Shown in pieces: positions 1-11,885 of a stretch of 64,000 nucleotides of DNA (the first letter of the stretch is position 1; each line of letters begins with the position of its first letter). The notes beneath the pieces are model-generated. The model was given only the letters and a program-made list of their open reading frames with translations, made no database searches and had not been told where the DNA came from. This stretch comes from Ananas comosus (lineage: Eukaryota; Streptophyta; Magnoliopsida; Poales; Bromeliaceae). The stretch is taken from positions 10,331,267 to 10,395,266 of the forward strand of contig NC_033627.1 in the NCBI RefSeq assembly GCF_001540865.1. The letters run 5' to 3'. Position numbers and translations under genes: made by a program.

Positions 1-1500
1 CATTCATTATTAGCATATACCTTTCACATTCATTTAATATTTAGCTCATGCCATTATTTACTTTGCAATCAACTACCATTATGTATATATGCATCAATTA
101 GAAAACCATACTCCACTTTGACATGGAAGCGATCTAATCGCTTCGGTAGAGCACAACCCACCTAGCATCGCTCTCCGATTGCTTGTAGTCACTTGCAATC
201 GTGCTCCCGCGGCACCCGCCGCCCGGTTCGGCTCGAACTCGCACTCGACCACCAAACGGCCACCAATTCACAATCCGAAAATTTAAGGTCTATAACTTGA
301 TGCCACGATGCTCCGGGTCCGTTCTTGTGATTTTTGGACGTCGCCTCGACCCTCCAGGCGGAAACGATGCCGAAACGTCCGTTTCTTTAATATCTTCGCA
401 CCGGCTCGACGAATCGCCGAACCGACTTCGCCAACGCGTTCGTATACCTAGCAATTTGGTTTACATAGGGTTAATTTAGAACCCTAGATGCACTATTGTA
501 AGAAATCATCACATAATCTCTTAATTCATGCAATAGTCATCAATTTAGCATCTAAGGGTTCGTCTAAATCCAATTCTAGAGCAAATAATTCAAACCCTAG
601 AAATCCACCATTTTAAACCTAGCCTCTACACATGCTCCAAATAACCCAAATTAAATGAAAAAAAATATGCTAACATTACATTAGAGGCTACTAGAACACT
701 TAAGCATAAGGATTAATCCAAATCCCAAAAGCTTACCAAAGTGTGAACGCCGAGACGGAAGCACGCTGCTTAACCGGGCGCACAAAGCTAAGGCCCGATC
801 CGACGCTCCCAACGCGTTCCCAAGCTCGCTCTCCGCCAACGCCGCGAATTTGAGAGAGAGATCTAGAGAGAGAAGGGAGCTATCTAGAGAGAGGGAGAGG
901 TGTTTCTCTCGTGTTTCTCTCTCTATCTCTATGAGTGTGCGTGTGTGTGCTGCTCGGGCTGAGGGAGGAGAAGAAGAAAGGGATTAATCCCTTTTTACAA
1001 ATTAGCCTCTCAACATTAACACAATTGCATTCATTTTAGCAGCTCAGGTACAGATATTTTTCGCCTGCCCTTCTGAATGTCCGTTTGAGCTCAAATTGAC
1101 AGTCATGCTCGGTTTTACTTAACTTGACGAAAGAAATTTTAATCTTTCAGTTTTGACCATATTTGGTCACCAAAAGCTCTACCGAACTGTAATCGCTAGC
1201 AGATAACAGTCGAATTTTATTTTCCACCTTTCGGGTGTCGGATTGACATGAAACTTTAAATCTAGTATCATAAAAATAATTCCGACATATTCCCAAGTTT
1301 TCATAATTTTCTGACACTGTGCATTTTCTGCTAAAATATAAGCTCCGTTTCTCACAGAAAATTCTAAATCTTCTGTTTTTATTCGGATTTCAGCACAAGT
1401 CATTTCTGACTTATATTTTACTTCTCTAAATCTAATAAAAATAGTATCTTATACTATTTTTATTTATTTTTATTTTTATATCAAAATCTGGTATGTTACA
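1..1500 (-). mobile_element. Partial gypsy-type LTR (LTR-C), running off the left edge
   Basis: Reverse-strand LTR whose 5' end is the TGTAACATACC complement at 1490-1500; the rest runs off the window. It resembles the reverse-strand LTR at 53890-56288 in block order: a GC-richer block ending in AACGCGTTCGTAT (about 280-450), an AACCCTAGAAATCCACC block (about 590) and a purine-rich GAGAGAGA leader (850-905). It interrupts the TRIM to its right, because TRIM homology stops exactly at 1501. ATAAC (1501-1505) is the expected target duplication, but the partner copy would lie off-window. No coding region is recognised; the 92-residue frame at 201-479 falls inside the LTR. Confidence 0.6.
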
Positions 1501-1596
1501 ATAACTCGGCCCACCTAGCCTCACGCCATTTTAAACATGACTCGGTCCAACATAGCCTCCCGCCACAAGGCAGGATGCTGGCCTATTTAATCCAAC
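1501..1596 (-). mobile_element. TRIM-2 element, 3' LTR remainder
   Basis: On the reverse strand this matches the LTR at 4836-5076, including the block read on + as GCCCACCTAGCCTCACGCC and the CATAGCCTCCCGCCACAAG block. One internal sub-repeat is missing relative to the other LTR. It is cut on the left by LTR-C at 1500 and on the right by the solo LTR at 1597, and it resumes at 4756. Confidence 0.75.
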
Positions 1597-4295
1597 TGTC
1601 ATGCCCCGGCCCAGCGGAAGCCGCCCGACACGTGCACAGACCCGCCGTGTACACCAACCAACCAGGATGCACACAAGACGTCTATTAACACAAGAATGAA
1701 CAAGATCAAGTCCTAACAAGGCTATCAGAGCAAGTAATATAAAATCACTAATGTTCTATTACAAAGAGATCCACAAGATATACAAAATGTATACAACTAA
1801 ATCCAAAAGTCTAACAATATCTCTAAATCTAATACATAACACATCTTTCCACAAATACAAAAAGAAAGATGACGTCGGGTTCATCTAAATATCTCCGTAG
1901 GGGCTCTAGCTAGTCGCTAACCCCTTGCCACGATCCCTAGCCTCTCCCACTGCGGAAGGCTCTGAAATAAAAACCAACAACAAATAGGGGTGAGAACTAT
2001 TAAACAATAGTTCTCAATGGGAAAGCCGTCGAGAGTAGCGAAATACACAACTAGGTCAACTGAGACATGCTATAATAGGGTAAGTAAACAACATATATAA
2101 ATGACAAGTAAATAAACATGTTCATTTTATAGTCATGCCTCTACTAAAGGATTTACTATCATGAATATGATGTTCTAATTTTATTTGTTTAACTATATGC
2201 CAATGTCAGTTTATATGCATGTTCATTATATGCCGATGTCAATTTACATGCATAATCATTATGTCCATAATGATACTAAGAGTAAATTATGGTTTTCATT
2301 GCTATTCTATCCATGCATGCATACAGTCAATGTAGATGTAAACATACTACCACTAGAGTGTCAATGCTATGAATGACTAACATAAAGTCCACAATATGCA
2401 CTATCATGTATGTCCACTAGTCAAACTAATATGCACAATCTAGTAGGAGTTTCCACATTACACTTTAGGTATCATAGTTCAATTCTCGTCATGGATCTAC
2501 ACGTGTGTAGTCCAGCTTACGCCGTGCCTAAAATAGCTCCGTAGTAGTCAACATTCCCACGCTAGGAATGAGTCTCCCCAACGGCATCCTATTTCGGCGC
2601 CCAATTTCTCATGGGCGAGCTTGTGTCGCGTTGGCTATCTCCGGAGTGCCGGCTTATGGGGAGCGACCCTCATAAGCTTGTGCAAATGACCACAATGGCA
2701 AGAAAGCATGATCAATAGTATCCAGCTCTCGGTCATCATGTCTAAAACATGGAATAGGTACCAACGACCCAAAGGTCCAATATAGAATCACATTGTCAAG
2801 GTTTGTCATTTACTAATTCAAATGTCACTACATAACGTTCATATTTACTATGCCAAATCACTAGTTCATGAGTACATAACACTTGTCATTATCCTATCTA
2901 GGATAGTTCACGATTGTTCAAGTCTCAAATGAGAGTTCACACTTATACTATTCCACTATAGCCAATGGAGTCACTTTCTAATGCCATATGCATTGATATT
3001 ACAAGATGCTAACAATGTCCATGATACATGCCATGCATATACCTTTCTACCAATGCCTCCATTACATAGAGTAATAAACTATCATGCAAGTGATTTCATA
3101 CAATTATATTTACATACACTTTTCCTTCTTATCATTCACCCAAGGGCGTTCAAATCTCATATCACACGTCCAACACATGGAATGCAACTATCGATCATTA
3201 GATCGAATGCGATATCACAATGTTATATGCTAATTGTTCTACTAGGTTAAATGCACCGAGTTACAATGTCACATGTCAAGTTCTAGTTGTCAACTAGGTT
3301 AGATATCACAATCTTAGCTTCATGTCTAGCCTTGTTATTCACTAGGTCACAAAGTCATATTTGCTTGTCTACACAGGCATATTATTCATCATGTGAGATG
3401 ATCACTTTTCTAACCCATTCACTAGGTACCCTCTAAGTAATGTATCATTATTCATACTCTAACATGCTTCCTCAGGTTGCATAAAAGAGAAGTCATCATG
3501 AAGTATCATTTAATGTACAAGTCCACATATATGCCGCTACTACATGAGCATTTATTTTACTACACATAACATGTATTATGTTTTCATAAATTCTAACATG
3601 TCATATTGAGCATGAAAAGGCATCTAATTACGTCTTAAAACTATAAGGAAGACATAAGGGGAGCTCATCCATTTCGGTGAGGTCAAACACACCGGATGAT
3701 CTTCGAATCCTTTCGTTCTTTCGAACGAAGTTGTCCACCAAGCTCCTAGCACCCTAAAAAAATTTCTAAGAGGGTTAAGGGTGAACGAACACCCCACAAG
3801 CTCACTTTAACAAACCCAAAAAGAGGTAGAAAATCACCTTTGATCAAGTTACACTTGTCCAAAGCTCAAATCAACCCAAAGCATCTTCAAATCCAACCTA
3901 AAGGAGAGTTCTACACCCATTAATTAGGTTCCAAAAGCTTCAAATCAAGAAACTCCAAAATAAACCCTAGTTTTTCCAAAACTAGGTAATCATCTCCAAA
4001 TCTTGCAAAAATCACAAATAGAGGTTGTAAGAAGATTACTAACCTTCAAGAAAGCTCCAAATCAAGCTATCTTGAGCTAGGGTTGAAGGTTGATCCACCG
4101 AGAAGCTCTTCTCTTCTCATCTAAGCTTCCTCCAAGGTCCACAAACTTGCCACCATAAAGAGGAAGAAGAAAAAAGAGATCAAACCTCAAATTAAAAGAA
4201 ATTTGGGAGAAAAATCTAGAGAGAGAGAGAAAAATGCCCTACCTTTCTTCTCCTCCAAATTCAGCACAAAGGGTGCTGTGAGGGAGATGAGGGTG

Positions 4296-4304
4296 TTATA
4301 TAAC
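4296..4304 (-). promoter_or_regulatory. TATA-like box of the solo LTR
   Basis: GTTATATAAC on the reverse strand lies downstream of the palindrome cluster and upstream of the GAGAGAGA-rich leader. The same order is seen in the LTRs at 10690-12896 and 53890-56288. It is inferred to be the RNA polymerase II start region of the LTR. Confidence 0.5.
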
Positions 4305-4394
4305 ATATTGTAACAAACTCCAAAAAGTCCCTAAAAACACCACAAATTGCAAACTGCACGAACTGCAGTTTTTGCACTGCGTACCATTACGCGG

Positions 4395-4662
4395 GCAAGA
4401 GTACCGGTACCAGGCAGCAGTCTCCGCCAAACCCGAGCCTCGGCCAAGCAGAAACAATGCGGCGTACCGGTACTTGGCCGATGCCGTACCGATACCAGGC
4501 ACCTCCTAGCCAAACCCGAGAGCAGCTTCTCTTGGTTATACAGGGGAGTTTCGGTACCCCTTCTTTCTGGTACCGGTACTCAGCATCCCAAAACCTGCAG
4601 TTTGGAGGTTTTGTTGCTAAGTACTCCATCGCGCAGTCTCGCAACACGAGGAATGGGTCGGT
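4395..4662. promoter_or_regulatory. GTACCGGTAC palindrome cluster in LTR U3
   Basis: Perfect GTACCGGTAC occurs at 4401-4410, 4463-4472 and 4570-4579, with variants such as GTACCGATAC near 4483, CGGTACCCC near 4551 and CGGTACTCAG near 4657. The cluster sits about 90-360 bp upstream (reverse strand) of the TATA-like box. A role as a transcription-factor binding array is inferred from position and repetition only. Confidence 0.5.
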
Positions 4663-4755
4663 ACTCAGTCAACGACCTACAAAAACACCCGGAATAGCCC
4701 AAAACGCTATTCTAACACTGGAACCTCGTAATTTGCTAAAGTTTAGTGTGTTACA

Positions 4756-5076
4756 CCAACAATCCCCCCTCCAGCATCTGCACACATTTGCAGCATGCGG
4801 GAATCGAACTCGTGACCTCTGGTTCTGATACCACTTGTCAGATCGTTGGTGCTAACTATTTATCCCAAAAGCTCGAGCTGTTAGAAATATGCAACAAATT
4901 CACTTAAAGTGTACAGATACAGCGCCCACGGGTCTCGATTGTGACTCGGCCCACCTAGCCTCATGCCAATTTGAATATGACTTGGCCCACCTAGTCTCAT
5001 GCCATTTCGAACATGACTCGACCCAACATAGCCTCCCGCCACAAGACAGGATGCTGGCTCCCCATTTAAGCCAACA
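4756..5076 (-). mobile_element. TRIM-2 element: internal domain and 5' LTR
   Basis: Reverse-strand order: 5' LTR 5076-4836 (241 bp, TGTTGGCTTAAAT to GATCTGACA), primer-binding site 4835-4821 (AGTGGTATCAGAACC, close to the initiator-Met tRNA complement), a 60-bp internal segment, a purine tract GGAGGGGGGAT at about 4762-4773, then the 3' LTR starting TGTTGG at 4761 and continuing at 1596 after the solo LTR. It contains no coding sequence. The stretch GAGTTCGATTCCCGC on the reverse strand looks tRNA-like but belongs to the internal domain. Other copies of this LTR lie at 24111-24348 and 26928-27150. Confidence 0.75.
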
Positions 5077-5084
5077 CCCTCATG

Positions 5085-6912
5085 TACCAAAACTTTTATT
5101 GTTTGGCCCCTCTCCTCTTCTCCTACCTTTCCTTCTACCCTTCTTTCCCAACCCACTCGGCCCAATCACAGCTATTCAAGTTGGATCCCAGATAATTATG
5201 ATGCTTATAAATCCAGATAATTATGATGCTTATAAATAATATTTCAAAAAAATAAAAAGAAAAAACTAAAAGTACGGGAATATAGGCGACATCATCATTA
5301 TGCGGGGGCCGCGTGAGGAGGTCCCACGTACCCGTACAATTCAACATATGTGGACTCCCTTCAACCCTAGATTTCGTACACGTTGGCCGCCCTTTGGCTG
5401 GAACTTATATACGGCGACAAGATCGCATACGCCAAAAGGAAAAAAAAAATAGACTGCTCCTTCCAACCACGACTCACTATGCGGATGAATGATTCCACGA
5501 TTCACTTCGACTCTCTCCCGTAATCGGATAAAGAGATATAAATTTACAACCACGATTCACTTCTAGAATTATTCTTTATAAATATACAATGTTAAGTTAG
5601 CAAGCATTCCATACTGGTCGTTAAAAATTTTCAATTTTTAGATATTTTGATCATAACGTAAATAGTATCAATATTTTATAAACTTTAATTTTCAGAAGTT
5701 TCAAATGCTCTAAATTTAATAAGGCATGGATCATCAATTCGAAAGATGTAATATCCCGATTCTTGTTGACTGGGCCAGCTCAGGCATATGTAATAGATCT
5801 GTCGAATGGGCAAAATTCTCCCTACAACTTATAAATAATATTGGTACATAAAGTATTAGAGTAAATACTTTTAAATTTAAACAATTACAACCAAATCTCT
5901 TTAAAGTTTACAACACTTTGATATTTTTCAAACTATTATAAATTTCCTTGTCCATATAAAAGGGTGCTCTCTGGACAATTCACGCTGATGTAACTACTCT
6001 CAGACACCCTTGTTGCGGTCCTGTACCTTACCGCTGATAGTAGGCTCTGAAAAAAAGTGAACAACAACGAGATGAGAGCTTTAAATAAGTTCTTAGTATA
6101 TACAACCATTGAAAATATCGCTCTACACTCACTCGATCTAGAAGAGGCATTAGTACAACAATAATATTTAACGAAATATCAATTTCTACAATAAAAATGC
6201 AAGTAGGAAAGATGCAATTACAATGCATCAAATACATATACAATATGCCATAATGCTACACAATGCTATCATTTTACACAATCATCTCCCGTTTTTTCTT
6301 AACTGTAACAAATTTATTAGTTTAGTTTTCTTTCCTTATTACACACCTCAAGGAGAGTTGAGAAATTTGACTTTCCTCTAATTGGTAGGCACTTGGGGTC
6401 AAAAGTGATTAGACATCTCCAAGTACGATATCGGGAGTTGAGTTGATCGGACTTCTCCCTTATGACACTTTCAGAAGGTTGCAACATATCGCATTATTAC
6501 ATCATAAGTTCATGACTTCTAAGAATATGCACAAGGTTCATTTTCATATTTCCATGTTCTCTAGTTCAAGTTTTACTTAGAGTTTATATGCCACTATGTT
6601 CACACTTAAATTCTGACCTAAGTTAAATGTCACACATGTTTCATCTATATATATTTCAAGAGTTTATATGATTACTCAAACATGCATATCACATATTTTT
6701 TCCTTTAACATACTAAGGGCTAGAAACTCTATTTTTTCTAGATCAAATTCTTATAAGCTATCTTGACCTACCAAATCTCCTATGATGCAACTAAAATATA
6801 TTTCATTTAGTTATTATTCATAAAACATACTAATAATCGAAGAAAAACTTTAGACAGAGAGGAGACCAAGCCCATTTCAATGATATTCCCCACCTTCTAC
6901 ATAGTAAGCTAA
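5085..6912. repeat. 1.85-kb direct duplication, copy 1
   Basis: Collinear with 7336-9197. Shared landmarks include the GGCCCAATCAC / GCCATTCAAGTTGGAT block, the ACGTACC(C/T)GTACAATTCAACATATG block, a MITE-like segment ending near 5748 and an LTR-like part beginning TGTAATATCCCGATTC at 5750. The LTR-like part resembles the end of the other reverse-strand LTRs (a GGCTCTGAAAAAAA...GAGAACTT block near 6045). Sequence past 6912 no longer matches. This copy also carries a small internal duplication (AGATAATTATGATGCTTATAAA at about 5190-5240). No coding region is recognised. Confidence 0.7.
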
Positions 6913-7335
6913 AATTGACAATTTTTAACGACCATATCTTGATACCATTTACATTGCTTGCTCATGAAAAATAATTTTATATTCTATTTTGATGGATCCT
7001 TTTAGTTATAAGCTAGAATTTTTCCCAATCACATTAGGTTTTTGTAACATAAGTTACTTTTAATCTTATGGTGAATATTTCTAGTCATGTTATGGTTTTA
7101 GTCAAACCAGAATTATTTGGTGTCCTAGACTAAAATAAATTATAATACAAATATAGCTCTTTTCTTTTGAATTTGTGTATGTAACATGATGTAGACAATT
7201 GTAGCATATTGGAGGAGTAAGAGCATTACGTGCATTTTGGGCTATGATTTTTTGAGTGAGCGATCGTTTTTTTACCCCATTTTGATTATATAAAGTCTTT
7301 GTTCTGCCTCTCCCAACTCCTCTGCCATACCCCAC
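6913..7335. other. Spacer between the two direct copies
   Basis: AT-rich sequence without recognisable element ends or coding potential. Its left side (ACAATTTTTAACGACC near 6918) resembles a motif found within nearby repeats, but no boundary could be set. Confidence 0.3.
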
Positions 7336-9197
7336 TGTACCGAAACTTTCCATTGTCCGGCCCCCCTTCCCTTTACCCTTTCGCCGCTTCCCCCTTCTTC
7401 CTTAACCCACTTGGCCCAATCACGGCCATTCAAGTTGGATCAGAGATAACTATGATGCTTATAAACAATATTTCAAAAAATAAAAAAGAAAAACTAACAC
7501 TATGGGAATATAGGCGGCATCATCATCATGTGGGGCCACGTGAGGAGGAGCCACGTACCTGTACAATTCAACATATGCAGACTCCCTTCATCCCTAGACT
7601 CCATACGTGGCGACCGCCAATTGGCTGGAACTTATATATAGCGACGAGATCGCATATACTGAAAGGAAAAAAAACTAACCGCTTTGGCCAACCATGGCTC
7701 GCCACGTGGATGAACGATTATGTGATTCAATTCCACTCTCTCCCGTAATCGGATAAAGAGATAGGAATTTACGACCGTGATTCACTTCTAGAAATATTCT
7801 CCATAAATTTACAATGTTAAGCTAGCAAGCGTTTCATACTCGTCATTAAAAATTGTCAATTTTGAGATTTTTTTATCATAACATAAATGGTAGCAAAATT
7901 TTATAAACTTTAATTTCTAGAAGTTTCAAATGCTTTAAATCATGTTTAATAAAGTATGGATTGTCGATTCAAAAGTTGTAACGTCCCAATTCCTGCCGAT
8001 TTGGCTAGCTTAAGCACATGCAACAGATTTGCCAAAACGAGCAAGATTCTCCCTACCCACATGAAGCAGAACATACGCCAATCTGTACAACCCATACATA
8101 ATATTGGTGCATAAAGCATTAGAGTAAATGTTTCTAATTTAAAACCATTACAACCATTCTCTTTAGAGTTTCCAACACTTTGATATTTTCAAAATATTAT
8201 AGATTTTCTTGTCCATATAATAGGGCACTCTCTATACCAATCACACTAATCTAGCTACTCTGTGACACTCTTAATGTGGTCCTGTACATTACTGGTGATA
8301 ATAGTGGACTCTGAAAAAAAAAAGTAAACAGCAATAAAGTGAGAACTTAAAATAAGTTCTCAGTATATGCAACTGCCGAAAATGACACTCTACACTCACT
8401 TGATCCAAAAGAGAATTAGTACAACAATAATATTGAACGAAATATCTATTTCTATAATGGAAATGCAAGTAGGAAAGATACAATTGCAATGCATCAAGTA
8501 CATATACAACTTGTTGTAAGCTACACAATGCTATTGGTTTACACAATCATCTCCATGTTTTATTCTTAGCTTTAACTAACTTATTAGTTCGGTTTTCTTT
8601 TCTTATTACACTCCTCGCAGGGAGTCAAGAAATGTGACTTCTTTGAAATCGTCGAGAAATTTGACTTCTCTCCAATCGGTAGGCACTTGGTGTTGGAAGC
8701 GATCGGACATCCCTAACTACGATATCGGGAGTTGAGTGGATCGAACTCTCCCTTATGACACTTACAGATGGTTGCAATATATCTCATTATTAAACCCTAA
8801 TTTTATGACTTCTAAAATTGTCCACAAGGTTTATTTTCATACACTTTTGTTCTCTAGTTCAAGTTTTACTTAGTTTATATGCCACTATGTTCATACCTTA
8901 TATTTTAACGTGGGTTAAAGTCACACAAGTTTCAACTATATTTCATGGTTTACATGATTACTCACATGTGCATGTCACATATTTCTTTTCTTTAACGTAC
9001 TAAGGGCTAGAAACCCTATTTTTTTCTTCGATCAAATGCTTATAAGCTACCTTGATCTACTAGATCTCCTATCATGCAACTAAAATATATTTAGTGTAGT
9101 TATTACTAATGAAACATACTTATGATTGAAGCCAAGTTTAGACAGAGGGGAGATCAAACTTATTTTGATGATATTACCCATCTTCTCCATAATAAGA
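7336..9197. repeat. 1.85-kb direct duplication, copy 2
   Basis: The second collinear copy. Its LTR-like part starts TGTAACGTCCCAATTCC at 7977. On the right the homology ends at CATAATAAG (about 9188-9196), exactly where the reverse-strand reverse-transcriptase remnant stops. Copy 1 also retains a form of these last bases (CATAGTAAG), so the junction between the pol fragment and the LTR-like sequence appears to predate the duplication. Divergence between the copies is obvious by eye (many indels), so the duplication is not recent. Confidence 0.7.
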
Positions 9198-9500
9198 CAA
9201 TCATATAGGCCCTGCTGCATCTTGAATGCAGTCTTCCAAGTGTCATCTTCCCAAATCTGAACCTGATGATAGCTAGACTTTTAAGTCCAGCTTGGTGAAG
9301 CAGTGAGCATGCTTCAGCTGGTCTAAGAGATCATCGATTCGCAAAAGGAGGTACTAGTTCTTCGTGGCGATTTTGTTAAGAGCGTGGTAGTTGATACACG
9401 TTGGCCAACCGTCGTCTTTCTTTAGCATCAACACGCTCAGGGAGCCACAGGGGGAGTTACTCGATTTGACAGCAACACTCCCAAGAACTTTATTCACCTG
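9188..9500 (-). pseudogene. Ty3/gypsy reverse transcriptase remnant
   Basis: Reverse-strand translation shows the start of a gypsy RT domain. SPCGS is followed by a degraded VLM-KKD-G-W segment, then NYHALNKIATKNYYLLLRID and DLLDQLK, and FTKLDLK (the A-motif region with the first catalytic Asp). A one-base shift leads to SYHQVQI and DDTWKTAFKMQQGLYDCLIM. The sequence stops just before the expected PFGL, where the duplicated LTR-like copy begins. Stops and frameshifts make it nonfunctional. It belongs to the same broken element as the protease and gag remnants to its right, all on the reverse strand. Confidence 0.85.
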
Positions 9501-9847
9501 TCAATTTATCTTCTTATTCTCCACTACCAAGTTTCGATATAGCTGAGGTTTGATTACAATGCATCACTAATCAATTAAATCTCACAATCTGCGATGTACT
9601 TTGGTGGCAGCCCTGAACTTCCTAGAATAGGTCTTGCTGCTCGCAAATCAGTTTGGCGACATCATCAGTCCTTTTCCTGCATGCTAGGCCTTATATCTTG
9701 CTGCTTGCCTCTTCAAATTCAAGTGGCTGAATGAAAAGTAAGGCAAAATTTGGGTAGGCATTAATCATTCTCTTGGTGTGGCAAGCAGTCACCAGGTTTA
9801 CAGTTGTTGATAATAGTTATGTGGTGAGCAAATATTTATGTCCATCC
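9501..9847 (-). pseudogene. Degenerate gypsy pol linker between protease and RT
   Basis: Lies in the correct place and orientation between the protease and RT remnants. Translation is broken by several stops, and no conserved residues beyond scattered similarity to the protease-RT linker can be claimed. It is assigned by context. Confidence 0.45.
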
Positions 9848-10110
9848 TCAACAAACTATTTGGAATGATAGAAGAATGTGGCTTTGCGGTCCCATAGGTA
9901 GGGATTGCCGAAGATGAGGTTGCAAATGTTCAACGGGCACAAACTGGCATACCATTTCATCGATGTAGACACGGGTCACCGCAAACTTCACCTTGCATTG
10001 TTGATCGATCTTTACCTCAATGTTGTTGTTAATCCACCACCACGGATATGGGTGTGGGTGTGAAGTAGTCGACAAATTTAGTTTTTGAACTAGGTTCTCC
10101 GGGATCAAGT
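9848..10110 (-). pseudogene. Ty3/gypsy aspartic protease remnant
   Basis: The reverse-strand frame gives ENLVQKLNLSTTSHPHPY and then WWINNN-EVKIDQQCKVKFAV with YIDEMVCQFVPVE. This is the familiar plant gypsy pattern after the retropepsin active site (LV-KL-L-T--HP-PY, then the Q-C-V-F---Y-DEV-C-VVP block). A frameshift near 9900 moves the continuation to CNLIFGNPYLWDRKATFFYH, which corresponds to the usual LLLGRPW...DR segment. The DTGA-type active site would lie upstream near 10110-10130 and is not intact. Nonfunctional. Confidence 0.8.
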
Positions 10111-10129
10111 TTTTTGGCTGATGGGATTG

Positions 10130-10700
10130 ATGATCACCTTATTAGTTCTTGACCTAAACTCAGAGAGTGAACAAGTCCTCCATTTTATTAGGCAGATTTG
10201 ACGGGCACATGCTTATCTCTTTTGACATGGCTATCAAATACAAGCTAGTGTCCACCTTATCAATCTGTTTGACTAAGGTAGACACATCACTTGTTGATGC
10301 TGCTGTTGTTTTTGCTATCGCCGTTGTGCATTTTCCACAGTCATTCTTCTTCTTTGGTTTCAGCTCCAGATAGAGCTTACAACATCAATCGTTGATATGT
10401 CCTATGACTTTGTAGTGATCACAGCACAAGTCAAGATCAGAGGGCATTTTATTTTTAGAGCCTTTTCTTTTAGACTTTTTGGAGCCCTCGATAGAATCCT
10501 TAGGTGGCTTATCCTCATGAGACAGCTTGCTCTTCTGCTCAATTGCCATGGCTGTTTAGTTTGCCCAAACGATATCGCAAACACAGAAGAGACAGAGCTC
10601 ATCATTGATGTGCTCCTATAACCCAGCCATATATTCGCGAAGACTTGTGGATCATCAAGGGAGATGCCAAGCACCAGATTGTAGATGCGAAAAAGAAAGT
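10130..10700 (-). pseudogene. Ty3/gypsy gag remnant with degenerate zinc knuckle
   Basis: On the reverse strand a lysine-rich segment (DSIEGSKKSKRKGSKNK) precedes CDHYKVIGHIND followed by a stop and then Cys. I read this as a CX2CX4HX4C gag zinc knuckle with the second Cys changed to Tyr and an in-frame stop. It is followed by a hydrophilic linker towards the protease. Upstream, LGISLDDPQVFANIWLGY resembles the end of the retrotransposon gag domain. The right end abuts LTR-like sequence with no clear primer-binding site, so the 5' junction is rearranged. Confidence 0.7.
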
Positions 10701-11885
10701 AAATGCTAACAATAAGTAAAGTCTACTATTATGCCTTTACTGTATCAATAGTATCAACTATCATCTATACAAGCATTGATATCATCAATATGTTGACTAC
10801 TCAACATCTAAACATCTACATTATCGGACTAATCAAAGTCCATTTAGGCTAGCATCTTACCTAATAGGACGTCATCAAACAAACGCATACGAACTCACAT
10901 TGGCACTATATAACTAGGGCGAGCAATCCCATCTTCGCTTGGCTATATCTTTGGAGGGCCAAGGCTTGTAGGGAGCAACCTCACAAGTTAAAGTACCCAT
11001 TGAGCTGAATTTGGCCCTTACAGGCTATAGGCATAATCCATAACCATTATCTCATATTCAAACACAAAACAAGGCTTTCTAGCAATATTGTTATTTTTGT
11101 CGAATACCTTGTATGTACTATCATGAATCAAACCCTACGTGTCATTTTTCCCTGTCCAATTGATGCTCCATTATAATACCATACTTATAATATGTTTTAC
11201 TCATGAAACATAAATAATAACATCTACAAAGTATGCATGTATAGAAGTCCAATCTCAATAGCTAGGTTTTTTTACCTATGTTTAAGGATGATTGTTTAAT
11301 AAGAAGTCGCTCTATGACTTGGTTCATCTCATGCAACATAAGATATAAAATAACTCAAAATAATAGGTAGAAGACATAGGAGGAGATCATCCATTTTGGG
11401 GACTTAAACCTATTGATTCTTCTAGTAGAACCGCGAAAGCTCGATCAAATGTGTAGAGTTTACCAAACAACTCTACAAGAGGGTTCTCATCCCATCAACA
11501 CCATCTAAAAGTCTCTAAAGAGAAAATCTTGAAATCTAAGCCCTAAAACCACATTCCACCCAAATTCTTCTAAAATCACCGAAATTATACTATTCAAAGT
11601 GCTTGGGTACAAGAACTCTCCTCTTCCAAGCTCTTTTTTCTAGATCAAGCCTTCTGGACCTAGGGTTATACTCTTCAATAATAGTTCTTCCTCTTCTTTT
11701 ACTCCAACGCAGAGCTCGGTTGAGGTTGGGCCTTCAGGAGAGGGAAAAGTGTGGAGGTGAGGGTTGGAGAAGTTCAAATAGAGGACAGGGAGAAGGAGAT
11801 GAAGAAGGGAGAGAGGGAGAGAGTTCACTCCATTTGAGCTAAGGGGGGCGGCGGCGGCGGCGGTGACGGGGAGGGTGGGGGAGAG

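Larger units (their letters stand above)
1597..4755 (-). mobile_element. Solo gypsy-type LTR, 3.16 kb
   Basis: Read on the reverse strand it begins TGTAACACACTAAAC (ending at 4755) and ends CCGGGGCATGACA (at 1597), the usual TG...CA form. Perfect 5-bp target duplications CCAAC flank it at 1592-1596 and 4756-4760. The host is the first few bases of a TRIM 3' LTR. The LTR has a palindrome cluster (4395-4662), a TATA-like box near 4300, a CT/GA-rich leader near 4215 and a long R-U5 part. There is no internal gag or pol, so an unequal LTR recombination is inferred. A block at 2500-2700 matches 51430-51640 in opposite orientation. Frames of 60-123 residues over 4296-4828 are by-products of the GTACC repeats. 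Confidence 0.85.

Noticed and set aside
4770..4835. tRNA gene on the reverse strand (TGGTATCAGAACC...GAGTTCGATTCCC)
   Set aside because: The parts are a retroelement primer-binding site and a B-box-like stretch; no acceptor stem or cloverleaf, and it lies between two LTRs.
5610..5748. Complete MITE in each copy of the 1.85-kb duplication
   Set aside because: Resembles one arm of the long-TIR family (near 21575) but no opposite arm was found, so it was kept only as part of the duplication.
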